This document shows positions 21,791 to 34,102 of a stretch of 60,000 nucleotides of DNA, one piece after another. Under the pieces are notes generated by a model that was given only the letters and a program-made list of their open reading frames with translations, did no database searches and had not been told where the DNA came from. The stretch spans positions 333,795,427-333,855,426 of the forward strand of contig NC_081414.1 in assembly GCF_030272615.1 (NCBI RefSeq). Direction: 5' to 3'. A program made the translations under genes and the position numbers. This DNA comes from Cryptomeria japonica. Its lineage: Eukaryota; Streptophyta; Pinopsida; Cupressales; Cupressaceae. The number at the start of each line of letters is the position of its first letter. Within the stretch, counting starts at the first letter, position 1.

Positions 21791-22034
21791 ATGTCAACAT
21801 TATCTTTTCCGGTTTCTATCCCCCTTTCACAGCAATGGAAAAGGGAACCTTAGTCTGACACCAACAATCTCTCCCTTAACTTCTTCCGGTTAAGACACAC
21901 TCTCCCCCTGTGTACATGCTTCATGATTCAAGAGTCATAAGATAGTAACAATGTTTGAATCTCCCTGAATCATGCATCCTCTTATGCATTAAAGTGTTGC
22001 CAGATGGTGAGACAACTCCCATATTTTGTCTCAG

Positions 22035-22769
22035 TTACTCATATGGGCCCAAAGGAAGTGGCTTTGTAAATATGTCAGCAATCTGCTCATCAGTTGGAAC
22101 ATATTCTACTATGACCTCCTTGTCTGCTACCTTCTCCCTCAATAAGTGATACTTGATTGCAATGTGTTTTGTTCTTGAGTGCATTACTGGTTTCTTGGAG
22201 ATGTTGATTGCACTTGAGTTATGACACCGGATTGGAATAGGTTCCGATATCTCCACCTATATGTCTTTCAGTGTCTACTTCATCCATAAAACTTGTGAAC
22301 AACATGTAGCCGCTGATATATACTCTACTTCAGTAGTAGATAATGACACTGAATCTTGCTTCTTATTGTGTCATGATACTAACTGGTCTCCTAAGTAGAA
22401 AGCACCTCCACTTCTACTTTTTTGGTCATCTATACTTCCTACCCAATCTACATCAGTATAAACCTGCAAAGAAAAGTCTCCTTTCTTTGGATACCACAGG
22501 CCATAATGAATATTTCCTTGCAGATACCTAAATATTCTTCTGACTGCATTTAGGTGAGACTGTTTAGGAGCAGCTTGGAATCTTGCTCCCATGCAAATGG
22601 CTTGTACAATATCTGGTCTAGATGTTGTTAGATATAACAAACTACCAATCATAGACCTATACAGTGTTTTCTCAACTTCCGATGACTCATCTAATTTTCT
22701 CAACTTACAACCGGTTACAATGGGAGTACTTACCGGTTTGTTGTCCTCCATTTGAAATTTCTTCAACAT
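22035..22769 (-). pseudogene. Copia-1 RNase H region
   Basis: C-terminal part of copia pol. The frame at 22371-22769 holds the RT-RNase H junction (SMIGSLLYLTTSRPDI) and RNase H start (YTDVDWVGSIDDQKSRSGG, the copia form of the first catalytic Asp region). 22035-22256 continues in the same frame with INISKKPVMHSRTKHI and ends in the usual EQIADIFTKPLP of copia polyproteins. Stops separate the two blocks. Confidence 0.88.
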
Positions 22770-23372
22770 GTCTTTTGCATACTTGGTTTGGGAGATGAAA
22801 ATTACTTTATCCTATTGTCAGATCTGCAGACCAAGAAAATAGGACAACTCACCCAACATGGACATTTCAAATTATTTCTTCATTTGATCTACAAATTCTT
22901 TGCACATGATGTCCTTATCTCCCCCAAACATAATAGCATCCACATATACAATAACTATAATCATGTGATCTCCATTTACCTTGACATACAATTTGTTGTC
23001 TGCATTCCCTTTCTCAAATCCTTTCTCCTTCAAGTATTTGTCTAACCGGGAATACCATGCTCTGGGAGCCTACTTCAAACCATACAGGGATTTCTTCAAC
23101 CGGCATACAAAATTCTCATCTTCATGTAACAAGTACACTTCTGGTTGTTCAATATATACCTCTTCTTCAAGATTACCATTGAGAAAAGAATATTTTACAT
23201 CCATCTGATACACTTTATATCCCTTATAGGCTAAGAAGGCTAAAAACATTCTTATTGCCTCCAGTCTAGCAACCGGTGCAAAAGTTTCTTCAAAATCAAT
23301 ACCTTCCACTTGAGCATACCCTTTGCAAACTAACCTTTCTTTATGTAGGAATCTCTTACCTTCTTCATTCAT
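22770..23372 (-). pseudogene. Copia-1 reverse transcriptase, active-site mutant
   Basis: N-terminal RT block at 23070-23372 ([40 protein letters not shown]). Downstream in the same frame the active-site region reads YVDAIMFGG instead of YVDDIIFG: the second catalytic Asp is Ala (codon GCT at 22937-22935 on the minus strand). In-frame stops lie between 22780 and 22870. Polymerase function is lost on two counts. Confidence 0.88.
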
Positions 23373-23413
23373 CTTGTTCCAGTAGACCCATTTGGTACCT
23401 ATGACATTCTTGT

Positions 23414-23935
23414 CTATTGGTCTAGGAACAAGTTCCGAGTCTGATTTTTCTCAATTTTTCTCAATTCTTCATCCATGGCATCTACCCACTTCTCACTTTT
23501 GCTAGCATCATCAAAAAATTTGGGCTCTACTTTAGTCATGAGGCAGAAATTTACCTGCTCACTTTCCCTAGCTAATCTCCTTCTGTTCTGCACACCTTCA
23601 TTCCTATCTCCTATGATCTCTTCTTCTGGATGATTCTTCTGCACATACCGGTTGGGGATCTTGTTTGATGCATCTCCTATCGATCCATTGTCAGATTGTT
23701 CTTCATATTCAACATCTAAATCATCAATGTAAGGTGTTGGTGCAAATTTTCCTCTATGTGAGTCTTGATCTATTCTCACATTTACACTCTCAACCACCCT
23801 TCTCAATCTCTTGTTGTAGCTTTTATAGGATTTACTGTTGGTTGAGTATCCCAAGAAGATTCCTTCATCACTCCGGGAGTCAAAACTTCCTAATCCATCA
23901 GCATCTCTCTTGATGAAACACTTACTTCCAAACAC
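23414..23935 (-). pseudogene. Copia-1 integrase C-terminal region and linker to RT
   Basis: FGSKCFIKRDADGLGSFDSR and EGIFLGYSTNSKSYKSYNKR are the conserved end of copia integrase; an acidic linker follows and then the RT lead-in ([15 protein letters not shown]). The catalytic core lies upstream at about 24000-24380 in broken form, where text for QRGGEFSSNEF-like and QQNGVVERKN-like motifs is visible on the minus strand. A frameshift falls between this block and 23372. Confidence 0.8.
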
Positions 23936-24389
23936 TTTGAAGTACTTGAGTGATGGTTTTATTTCATATCATAACTCATAAGGATTCATTTTGTTGTTCA
24001 CTCTTAACTTTACTCGGTTTAATGTGTAGATTGCATTGTGAATTGCTTCCTTCCAGTACATATCCGGTATGTTGGCCTCATTCAACATAGTCCTGACCAT
24101 CTCCTTCACTGTCCTATTTTTTCTCTCTACCACCCCATTTTGCTGAGGTGTCCTTGTAGCTGAATATTGTCTTTGGATTCCATGTCTCTCACAGTAGTCA
24201 ACAAACTCATTGGAAGAAAATTCTCCACCCCGGTCTGATCTTAAGCATTTTACCTAGTATCCACTTTCATTTTCTAATATCTCCCTGAAAATATTGAATC
24301 TCTCAAATGCTTGTGACTTATCATGTAGGAAGGTTACCCAAGTCATTCTTGAGTAATCATCTATAAACAACATGAAATACCTTTCACCG

Positions 24390-25020
24390 ACCAATGCTCT
24401 TGTCCTTGTTTACCCACATAAGTATTTATGTATCAACTCCAAAGGTCTTGAGGTGTTATATTCCTTTGTTTTAAAGCTGAACTTTGCTTTCTTACCTTTG
24501 ACACATTCATCACAGAATGTGCTTTCCGGTTTTATGATCCAAGGTATGTTTCTCACACACTGGTTCTTTCTTATCTTAACCAGATTATCAAAATTTACAT
24601 GGCCTAATCTTCGGTGCACAACCATCTTTCATCAACCTGTCCCATCATGCATTGAGACTCATAGGATTCCTTCAGATTATAGACATTACCCTATGTTCTC
24701 TTCCCTTTTACTACCACCTGACCAATACTTTGCTTTCTTATCTGACAACCAGTAGAGTCTAATGAGAACTTTTACCCTTTGTCATGAATCTAACTTACAC
24801 TTAGCAGGTTATGCTTCAGTCCTTCCACATAGTACACATCATGAGCCTTGAGCTTTCCATCAATATTCAATGTACCCCGGCCTTTGATCTTGATGGAGAA
24901 GTTGTCACCAAACCGGACTGAACCACCATTCCAATCATTGAGCATGATGAACTTTTTCTTGTCTCTAGTCATGTGATTTGAGCAACCACTATCAACTACC
25001 CATAGATTCCTCCTTTCAGC
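24390..25020 (-). pseudogene. Copia-1 protease end, GAG-pre-integrase and integrase zinc region
   Basis: The block at 24790-24972 begins just after the protease motif (DSGCSNHM on the minus strand near 24990) and reads MTRDKKKF...GLKHNLLSVS, the standard copia text after the protease. The block at 24410-24625 holds the His/Cys zinc-binding region (HRRLGHVNFDNL, later CDECVKGKKAKFSF) in a shifted frame, so a frameshift lies between them. Confidence 0.82.
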
Positions 25021-25164
25021 ATGTAGAGTAGTCTACATAATCAGATTGGACTCTGTCTTGTCTTTCTCCTTCTCTACCCAAACGGGTTTCTCTTCTTTCT
25101 TTTCCTCTTCTATCACTTTGTGTTTCGGTTTTGTTTCTAACTTCTCATCCGGTACAATTTTCTT

Positions 25165-25536
25165 TTACTTTTCAGTTCTCAACTGACAATACCTTACTAT
25201 ATGACCAAAATTTTGGCACTTATAACATTTCACATTAGTACAGTAAGATGTACTCAAAGCATTCTTGTAGGACATTTGCATATTACTCCTACATTCATAA
25301 CTCTTGTGACCAAACTCATTGCAATTATAACATGTAACATTTGTACTTTGTAATGCAAGAAATGAGTTTCTACTCTCAAAACTAGAGTTGACAGTCATTT
25401 TCTTACAATCTGCCATTTTATGACCAAACTTATTACACCGGTGACAATAACCATGAAAATTTGGTACATACCGGTTAGGTTGTCTTGAACCTGCAAATGG
25501 TTGTCTCAATGAGGGTCTTCCTTTCATACTGCTCAC
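25165..25536 (-). pseudogene. Copia-1 triple zinc-knuckle segment
   Basis: A 123-codon stretch with three CCHC knuckles: CHRCNKFGHKMADC, CYNCNEFGHKSYEC and CYKCQNFGHIVRYC. They would bind the genomic RNA as part of the nucleocapsid. The stretch lies between gag (25909-26975) and protease in the same frame as gag. Three in a row is more than the single knuckle common in copia gag; another, broken one lies upstream. Confidence 0.82.
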
Positions 25537-25908
25537 TCTTGTGAATCCTTAATGATCAACACTTGCATTTCTCCTTGGATCTGCATGTCAGCACATTGAG
25601 TATGGTCTTTGGTTCATTGATTATGTATACCAGTTTGTGTGGCGGTTTCTAGCAGCATCTGCATATGTCTTTTTGTCGGTATCCTTTCTCATGGTGAATG
25701 TCTTCTTCTCTTCACCTTCATTTGAATAGGTGAATTGTATCTCCCCACTGGATGTGTCTTTGCTATTTGAACTTTGTCCTTCTTGGAAGCCTAAGCCACC
25801 GATATCTTTAGATTGCTTCTATTTACTTAGCATCTTATCCAAAGCTTCAGCGTTGCCTTCATATTTGCTTCTCAATTTTATCTCTTCCTAATTTTTCTCT
25901 AATTCCTT

Positions 25909-26975
25909 TTAGAGTTTCACTATTTCTGCTTCTAGATTCTGATGCCTCTTCTCCTTTTCACTTGGACCGATGCTAGTGACTTCACCGATCCTTTTGGCTT
26001 CTTCTAGTTGGATTTTTAGATCTACAATAGTTTTCTTGGACTCTTCAAGAGATTTCTCCAACAGTTCTTGTTCTTCAGCTGCAACCCTTTTTACCTTTTT
26101 CAAATCTCTCCTTGTTTTCTTTAGCTCATCTAAGGCACTAATGAGCTCAGCTTCAAGATCTACTTCTCCTTCTTTCTCTTCTTCTTCTCCTTCTTTAGGT
26201 ATCGGAACCTCTTGAGCCATGAAAAGGTTTGCTCTAACTTCATCTCCACTGCAACAGTCATCTAAGCCACTTTCCTCATCTATGGTATCATTTTCATGTG
26301 TGTAAAGATTGTTTTGCTTCCAGTAGCCTCTTCTACCATGTCGGTAGACATTCTTCTTTCTATCCTTACCATATGATCTGCTACCACTTGATTGATCATC
26401 TTCATTCTTATCACCATAGGGACATTTAGCAGCAAAATGTCCAATCTTTCCACAGTTGAAATATTTGAAAGGAAGCTTGCCTTTGTATTTTCCTGAACCC
26501 ATCTTGAGTATTCTGACAAATTTCTCCATGATGTCATCAGAGTCTTCACCAGTTGCATCATGAGCAAATTCTTCTTTTTCTTTTCTTGATGTTTTGAATG
26601 CAACTTCTTTCTTCACAGCCTCAACATCGACAATCCTCGTCTTATAAGAAGTTAGGGAACCATACAACTCATCCATTGTAAAGACTTTTAGATCTTTTAC
26701 TTCTTCTATTGTTGATACCTTTGTATCATTCTTAGATGTAAGAGATCTAAGTACTTTCTTCACTACCACCTCATCTTTTATTTCTTCTCCAAGCCCTCTA
26801 ATGGTGTTTGTTGTTTCATCAACCCTTTGGAGAAAGTCAACAATCTTCTCTTCATCTCTCATCTTCAAGCCCTCAAGTTGTACTCTCAATGTCTGCAACT
26901 TGGCTTCCTTTGCTTTAGCATCGCCTTCAAATATCTTTTGCAACATCCCAATTTTGTTTGGCAGAGGAGCAGTGC
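25909..26975 (-). pseudogene. Copia-1 gag, C-terminal two thirds
   Basis: Capsid-type text (LRVQLEGLKMRDEEKIVDF, VKKVLRSLTSKND) typical of copia gag, then a knuckle reading YFNCGKIGHFAAKC in which the first Cys is Tyr, then a Glu/Lys-rich coiled coil (residues about 260-345). The upstream part is cut at 26980 by the chromovirus; the gag start is at 59360. Joining the two requires a shift of one base. A further stop follows at 25909. Confidence 0.85.
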
Positions 26976-26980
26976 ATGAC

Positions 26981-29970
26981 TAATGCAGAGTCCTGGTATA
27001 GGTATAGGATAGGTTCCCTTAGTCCAAGAACACACCAAGAGCCCTAAAAATCACACAACACTCCCAAGGGTTAGGAAATATCTATTTGACAAGTCCCACG
27101 CCCCTTTCTTCCAAACAAAAGACTACTAGTACAAGGTCTCTTCATTTACCGGTACAAGATCTCTACAGTCAACAATGGTTTGGTCCCTTCTCCAATGCAA
27201 CAATGTCTATCTAAGGTTTTATTTGAAGTCCCCTATGTCTAGGAGACCTCCTTCAATCATTGAACTCGGGTTCCCTCTACCGGTTTCGGTAACTGCTGAA
27301 ACAAGGCCTACAAAACCTAGTAGCCCAGCCAGACCGGTTTTCCACACTTAACTCTTTATTTCTCCAAAATACCAGACAAAAAATATTGGATTTGGATACC
27401 CTTTTTGGAGTTAAAAAACATATCCTAAGGGTTCTTTCTGATAAGGAACACAAGAATCAAAGCCCTACTTTGGTTAGGAGACCGGTATAGCCCAATTAGG
27501 CCTATTTTACAAAGGAGTGTGTAGACACAGACCTTAACTCACCAAAAAAACTCAAGGAGTACTCTTAATCCATTGAAAATACACCAATTCCTAAGTCTTA
27601 TGCCATGACCATACCTTTAACCCCTGATGTGAGACCTATTTGCTTACACTTGTCAGTGGCCACATGGAGTTGCCCACCTTAATGCATCAAACCCTCACCT
27701 CCAACTAGTCCTAACCTACAAAAGGCCTTTAAAATCCTATATTACATTTTCCTTACTTGCATCCCCTCCAAATCCGTGAACCATCAATGAAGAATCGGCA
27801 AGGTAAGGCCATTTCTTTGCAAAACCCTAGACAAAACTGTCAAATCTAGAACACTTCCAGAAATTTGCCGATTTCTTCCTTGTCTTGACGAATTAGGACC
27901 TCATATTTGATGCATTTGAAAGGTGATTGTCCACTCTAACACATCCCTTTAGTTTCCTAATTCCAAATTCATCGTACAATATGGTACACCATGTAGAATA
28001 ACGGAATTGCAGGAAATTCTCATAAATATATTACTTCAATGATGCCAAAAGTTTACAAAATCATTCTCTCCCCCCAAATGATGATTGGGGATGAAATTTT
28101 ATACCTTCCTTAATGGTTATCAACCACCTTTTGAACTAAGGTGACCATTGGAAGGAATTTTCTATTTGCAACCAAAAGTTGTCATTAAAAGTTGTCAACA
28201 AAGTTGTCAAGTTTGAGCAACTTTTGACATATGTTAAATCCGCCTACCTAGAGGTGCTTCAAACACCTAGAAAAATACTCAACCAAATACCCCTAGGCCC
28301 ATGGTGTTGTTGGAATTGATATTGAGAAGGTTGTTGGAGATTGATGATATAATTGATAAAGGATGATTACTGTCTTAATAATATTATTTTGTCATTGATG
28401 TCAAGCAATTGATTTTCTGATTCAGTATGATGTTGCCATATCTTAAAGAGTATGTTTTGATGAGTATAAAGATGTCAGTAAGTGACACATAAAGAATGTG
28501 AAAATGAAGGGGAGTAATAAGTTATTCAATGGGCAACTATTACCCAGTTAGACAGTGATGAGATTATGTTATTTTGATTGTTTTGATATCCTACATATGT
28601 ATATTCGAAGACTGAATAAGGAGAAAAGATTTCATGCAACAGAATGAGTAAAGGTTTGATACTATTTTATTTTACCGAGCAAGGAGCTAGTCGTTAAACA
28701 CCAAGGTTATCAGTGTCGGTTAAAGAAGGAAGAAGTTATCGAGTAAAGTTTTGCATTTACCGAGTATCAACCGAGCAGTAACAGAATGCATTGGATGAAT
28801 AAATACATTACTAAATGAAGGATGCCAATGAGCTGGAGATTTATAGAAGATTGGAATGTCGTGCAAGAAGTTTGTTAAGGATCAATGGCAATGAAAATTC
28901 AAGAGTTGGATCTACAGCACAGATTGAACGGTCATAACCGAGTACTTGAGCACAAGTACCAAGGAAGGTATACAAGTTTCAAGGCAAGATAAAATGTTTT
29001 TCAATTCGAAGGATTCAATGAACCTAGTCAAGTTTGAATATCTGATGGCTAAGATTAATCATGGCAAATGTGATTAAGGAGATTAAGAAATTAGGAATTG
29101 CTTATAAATAAGGAAAAGTTGATGAACACAGAATGTGGGCAAATAGAAGAGCAGTGATACTGCAGAGGTGATTACCGAGTACAGAAGATTGAAGATCTGA
29201 TTGAAGAACAGATTGAGAAGCCTAGCAAGGAGGAAGATAAGTCTTTTGACAAGATTATTTTGAGCACATAGAGTCTACTTTAACATTTCAGATGTGAAGT
29301 TACAAATATATTTTATTACTATTATTTATTTTTTAAGTGACAGGAAATCTCTTAACCGAGTGGACCTAACAATCTTATTTGTAAATCCTCTAGCAAGGTA
29401 ACATTCTAAATGAGTGTTTGAAATCCTTTGACAAGGTCACTTCTAACAAAGTGCAAGATTCTGATAGATCTGAGGGAAATCCCTTGACCAAGTCACATCT
29501 AGCAAATGTGTTTATGTAATCTTTAACAGGATTGGCTTTTAATCGAGCATACTCTAGAAGAGTATATTTTCTTTGTGGGTCCAAAATCCCATAGTGGTTT
29601 TTCCCTATTTGGGTTTCCACGTTAAATCTAGTGTTATATGTGTTTTGTTGTTTCAATTTTATCAGTTTATGAGTTTGAATGATTTACAGTCATAGTTGCA
29701 TATCAAGTAAGTTCTACCAAGGTTGAATCTGGATAGATCAATGCATTGTGAGTTTATCTGATTCACCCCCCCCCTCTCATCTAGCTAACAGGTGTCTTAT
29801 CAATTTGCCAAATGCATGTCATTAGGTAACAAGGTGGGGTTTATTACAAACAAATCAAACATCAAACAAACATGACTACCCTATTACATAGATTGAAAGG
29901 TCACATTCTCATGTGTGTCCTTTAGCCGTTATTGCTCTTATTATCTTAGTCATGAGGTTCTCCTGCACCA
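26981..29970 (-). repeat. 3' LTR of the chromovirus, split by a solo LTR
   Basis: LTR text runs 26981-28307 and 29796-29970. The outer end reads TAATGCAGAG where the other copy has TGATGCAGAG, so the terminal CA (minus strand) is mutated to TA. It keeps the uninterrupted GTTAT site (28116-28120) at which the Tat-like element entered the other LTR. Confidence 0.88.
28308..29790 (+). mobile_element. Solo copia-type LTR
   Basis: A 1483-bp TG...CA LTR (TGTTGGAATT to CTAGCTAACA) with target duplication GGTGT on both sides (28303-28307, 29791-29795). The chromovirus 5' LTR has the uninterrupted site (CCCATGGTGTCTTATCAATT near 58931). Style is copia: a GTGGTTTTTCCC block near 29595 and a C-rich run near the 3' end. 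No internal sequence remains, so it arose by LTR-LTR recombination. The open frame at 29390-29656 (minus) is LTR text. Confidence 0.93.
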
Positions 29971-30626
29971 TACTCCCAAGGTGAATGAATCTCAAGTCCA
30001 TTTGAGATGAGGTCATGTAATGTAGTGCCATGCTTCTTGATCTAATCTTCATTCAACCAAATGGCTTTAGAGTCTGGTTTTCCTTTCCATTTGACCAAGT
30101 ATTGTTTGTACTCATTATTCCTGGTCTTCTTTACAACCTTGGTGTCCAACACCTTTTCAAGTTTAGGTGGCTCATGTTTGGGAAAATCTATATATGTTGC
30201 TTCTTCTAGGACCTACTATGAGTTACCTACATGAGAGTCACCTTTAAAAGGAGTTAGATCACAAACATTAAAAATAGGAGATATGCCAACGTCTGATGGT
30301 AATTGAATTTCATAAGCATTGGTGCCAAACTTCTTCAAGATTTGACATGGTCCTAATTTCCTTTGCATGAGCTTAGTGTGTTTTCCCTTGGGTAACCTTT
30401 CCTTCTTCAAATTTGCCCAAACCAAATCTCCAACTTGAAATTGTACCTCTCTCCTTTTCTGGTCTGCATATTCTTGGTATTTTTTTGATGACTTTTGAAG
30501 TTGTATTTTGACCTTCTCATGAACTTCCTTTATGGCTTCAACAAACCTCTCACCATCTACACTTATGGGATCCGTATGGGGTAGTTTTCTCAACTCCAAT
30601 GCCCCTCTTAGATGCAACCCATACAC
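29946..30626 (-). pseudogene. Chromovirus integrase C-terminus and chromodomain
   Basis: 30216-30626 holds the integrase C-terminal region (QVGDLVWANLKKERLPKGK, KLGPCQILKKFGTNAYEIQL). After two adjacent TAG stops (30213-30218) the frame continues into a chromodomain at about 30165-30030: VLDTKVVKKTRNNEYKQYLV, then KWKGKPDSKAIWLNE. Chromodomains bind modified histone tails and steer integration. One more TAG interrupts its last helix. The pol stop (TAA, 29946-29948) lies 25 bases inside the 3' LTR. Confidence 0.88.
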
Positions 30627-30845
30627 AATCTGAAATGGTGACTTCCCTATGCTTCTGTTTATAGTGTCATTGTAGGCAAATTCAGCCTAAGGTAAGATTG
30701 AATCCCACTTTTCACCATGTTGCCTTGTAAGACATCTCAACAAATTCCCTAATGATTGGTTTACTACTTTTGTCTTCCCATCTGTTTGTGGATGATAGGC
30801 TAATGAGAAGGACATATTGGTGCCAGGTTTCCTCCATTGAGTTCT
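30627..30845 (-). pseudogene. Chromovirus integrase, catalytic Glu region
   Basis: In the same frame as its neighbours, minus-strand translation gives the usual YHPQTDGKTKVVNQSL, where the third catalytic residue Glu is Lys, then LTRQHGEKWD and a TAG stop before AEFAYNDTINRS. Integrase would be inactive even without the stops. Confidence 0.7.
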
Positions 30846-31817
30846 TTAAAAATGGCCAACAAATTTGACATCCCTATTAGACACTATGTTCAATGGAAGT
30901 CCATGAATCCTTGCTACTTCTATGAAAAACAAATCTGTTATATAAGATGCATAGCTAGTGGACTTACATGGAAAGAAATGTGTCATTTTACTAAACCTAT
31001 CCACTATCACAAATACACTGTCAAACCCCTTTTGGGTCCTAGGTAAACCCATTACAAAGTCCATTGACACACTTTCCCAAGGTCTCGAGGGAATGGGTAA
31101 GGGTTGATAGAGACCAGCATTGGTACTTCTTCCTTTTGCCTTTTGGAAAATGGTGCATGTATCTACAAACTTTCTTACATCAACCTGCAATTTGGGCCAA
31201 AAGTAGCGCCTTATTACCAATTCAAGTGTCTTGTCCAAACCAAAATGACTTGCCATAGATCCACTATGTTTTTCCTTGATGATATTAGTCCTCATTGAGC
31301 ACTTTGGTATGCACAATTGCCCACCTTTGAAAATAAGTCCATCTTGGATCAGAAAATCAAAAAAATCCACATGATACCTTTCACCAAATTCAGTACATGC
31401 CTTGTAAATCTCCTTAAAGTCCTCATATGCAGCATACACATCTTTCATTGCATCAAGCCCAATGCTTTCTAATTGGATTTCAGATATGGTTAGCACTCTC
31501 CTACTCAGTGCATCAGCCACTTTGTTGGCTACTCCTTTCTTGTGTTTTATGGAAAAGGTATAGGCTTGTGGGGATTCTACCCACTTCATATGCCTATGGC
31601 TTAGCTTTTCTTGGTTATTAATGAAGCTCAAGGCTTGGTTGTCTTTATACACCACAAATTCCTTTGGTAGCAAATAGTGTCTCCATTTTTTCAATGCTTG
31701 AACTAGTGCATACATTTCTAGGTCATAAGAAGAACATTTTCTCTTTGCCTCATTGAGTTTTTCACTAAAGAATGCTACAGGTATGCCTTCTTGGCTTATG
31801 ACTGCTCTTATGGCCAC
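30846..31817 (-). pseudogene. Chromovirus RNase H and integrase core
   Basis: A 323-codon block. RNase H is at residues 1-110 (FFSEKLNEAKRKCSSYDLEM, DNQALSFIN, HKKGVANKVADALSR). The integrase zinc region is about 175-225 (HSGSMASHFGLDKTLELV, then DTCTIFQKAKG where the second Cys of the CxxC is Phe or displaced). The catalytic core starts at about 250 (SMDFVMGLPRTQKGFDSVFV, NRDVKFVGHF with the second Asp). The third catalytic residue is in the next block, after a stop at 30846. Confidence 0.88.
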
Positions 31818-31988
31818 ATGACTAGCATCACATTCAATCTAAAACACTTTGTTAAAATCAGGTAAAGCAAGTACCAATTGTTGAGCTACCTTTTTCTTGA
31901 GAGTTTCAAATGCCTCATCGGCCTCCTTTGTCCAAGAAAACCTGCACTTTTGACCATCTTTTATGGTTTCCAACATTGGAGCACATAT

Positions 31989-32490
31989 CTAACTAAAACC
32001 TCTTATGAACTTTCTATAAAATGTGGCTAATCCATAGAAACTTCTAACTTCACCAATAGTCTTAGGAGTAGGCCAAGAAAGAATTGCATTTACCTTATCT
32101 TGATCCATCTTCAAGTGACCTTTGGAGATCACAAATCCTAGGTAGATGAGCTCTTTGTGCATGAACAAACACTTCTCCATATTGATCATCAAATCCTCTT
32201 CACTAAATCTTTTCAAAACCATGTCTAGATGCTTCAAGTGCTCTTCCTTTGTCCTGCTAAATACTATGATGTCATCCAAATACACTATTACAAACTTCCC
32301 TGTGAATTCTTTCAAAACTTCATTCATGAGTCTCATGAATGTACTTGAGGAATTAGACAAGCCAAATGGCATAACCTTCCATTCATACAACCCTTCATTT
32401 TTTTTAAAGGTTGTTTTCCACTCATCACCAGGCCTAATTCTAATTTGGTGGTATCCACTCTTTATATCAATTTTAGAAAAAAAAATTGCA
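31989..32490 (-). pseudogene. Chromovirus reverse transcriptase, C-terminal part
   Basis: Contains [20 protein letters not shown] and the intact catalytic YLDDIIVFS, then [17 protein letters not shown]. In the cellular form MPFGLSNAPSTF the Ala-Pro is changed to Ser-Ser. The N-terminal part of the domain lies at 39163-39284, beyond the Copia-2 insertion. A TAG ends the block at 31989. Confidence 0.9.
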
Positions 32491-33570
32491 TGTTAGGACC
32501 CAGAGGCAACAGAGAGGGGGGGCGGGGGTGAATCAGTTGTCTATTAATTTCAACACAAATATACTTTAACCAAACTTTATACTTAATACCGGTAAAGCAA
32601 ACTTAATGACGGTAAATAGATTAACAGTTAATAACAGTACCGGTGAAACTTAATACATGAAACAGGAAGAGAAACAATATCCACAACACATAACACAAAT
32701 ATTTGTACATGGAAACCCTATAAAGGAAAAAACCATGGTGGGAAACCTTATCCACAATCAAATGATACTACTGCAGATAGTATGTGTATACAAATGGGGT
32801 CTGCACATGCAGATAGGCCAGTTGCCTAGAGCTCACTGCTCAATCACAAAATGAGAGTCACACTGACTACAATTGGATGATTAATTCCAATGATAATGTA
32901 CTACTCAAGGTAGCATCTCCAATTTTGGATTCAGTACTGGTTAAGCTCTGATTGTCTCCTTCAAACCTTCCTTGAATCTTCAAATGATGTCTGTGTGAGT
33001 AGCTCTGCTTATATTCACATATACTGAATATCACAACCTTATAATACCTTATCTCATCTACTATTGTTTCAATCTCACAATTGAGATCTTACATATATAC
33101 CAAAACCTACGACCAAATGTGTAGGTCAACTTACTAAGAATAATATAATAAAATCTATTACAAGTAAGTCAAGATGTGATGCATCATTTTAGCTCAATAA
33201 CAATATCAATTGATTAAACCATCTCCATAACATGTTGTGCTGATCTGGAATAGATAATGCTTGTCGGTCCATAACCTAGACCCATTTGCCAGTAAACAAC
33301 AAATATGTCAACCCAATTAGACCAATAACCAAATCTCCAAAACCAAGTGTCCAAACCATGTCTTCGACATAACCAAGTGATCTCCAGATGATAACAAGTC
33401 ATCCTCAGTGCCGGTGAACAATATAACCTATCAGTGAACCAAATACTGGTGACTGTGCATAAGTCACTGAGTCTTGTCGATGAACATAACCAAAGATCTC
33501 CAGAAGGATAATTGTTGATAAGTGTTGACATCAATGACAAAACCAATGCAACATATCCATAATACCAAGA
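32491..33570 (-). repeat. 3' LTR of Copia-2
   Basis: 1080 bp, from TGTTAGGACC to ATACCAAGA. The other copy ends ATACCAACA, so the terminal TG of the LTR (minus strand) is mutated here. It retains about 85 bp near 32935-33025 that are missing from the 5' LTR. The open frame 33214-33615 is LTR text. Confidence 0.9.
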
Positions 33571-33588
33571 ATCTCCCCCTTTGGCATT
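33571..33588 (-). other. Polypurine tract of Copia-2
   Basis: Minus strand AATGCCAAAGGGGGAGAT, adjacent to the 3' LTR and identical to that of Copia-1. Confidence 0.85.
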
Positions 33589-34102
33589 GATGGAAACACG
33601 AGATGGAAAAACCATCTAAGTGTCAAAGCAGAAATGCCAGTAAACCAAAAACCAACAATCTCCAGAATAGATCAATACTAGAAATTAAAATACAAATGCA
33701 TAGAGTATGAATCTCTCCCCCAATGAATAATCTCTCCCCAAAGGATAATGTTTTAATTTTTTTCCATAGATATCTCTCCCCCTTTGACATCAAATGTCAA
33801 AGCAATACAAATACAAGATACAACTAGTTCATAGAACCAATTACAAATACCAACTTATCTAGCTACTCCCCCTGAGAAGTAGCTCTCCTCCATCAAAGCC
33901 AGAAAAAAGGTTTCTCTATAAATTCTGTCGGTTTGATGTCAAGCATCAACTGTCTAAGTCTCTACCGGTGAGGGTATGAACCCAAGCTTCTCTCTGAGAT
34001 ATTCAAAAGTTTCCTTAGGCAAAGGCTTAGTAAATATGTCTACAATCTGCTCTTTAGTATTCACATAAACCAATCTTACTTCTTTTGCTTCTACATTCTC
34101 TT

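Noticed and set aside
33214-33615. Minus-strand frame of 133 codons (WYYGYVALVLSL...) and its relative at 38803-39054
   Set aside because: Both lie in the LTRs of Copia-2 and are the same LTR sequence.
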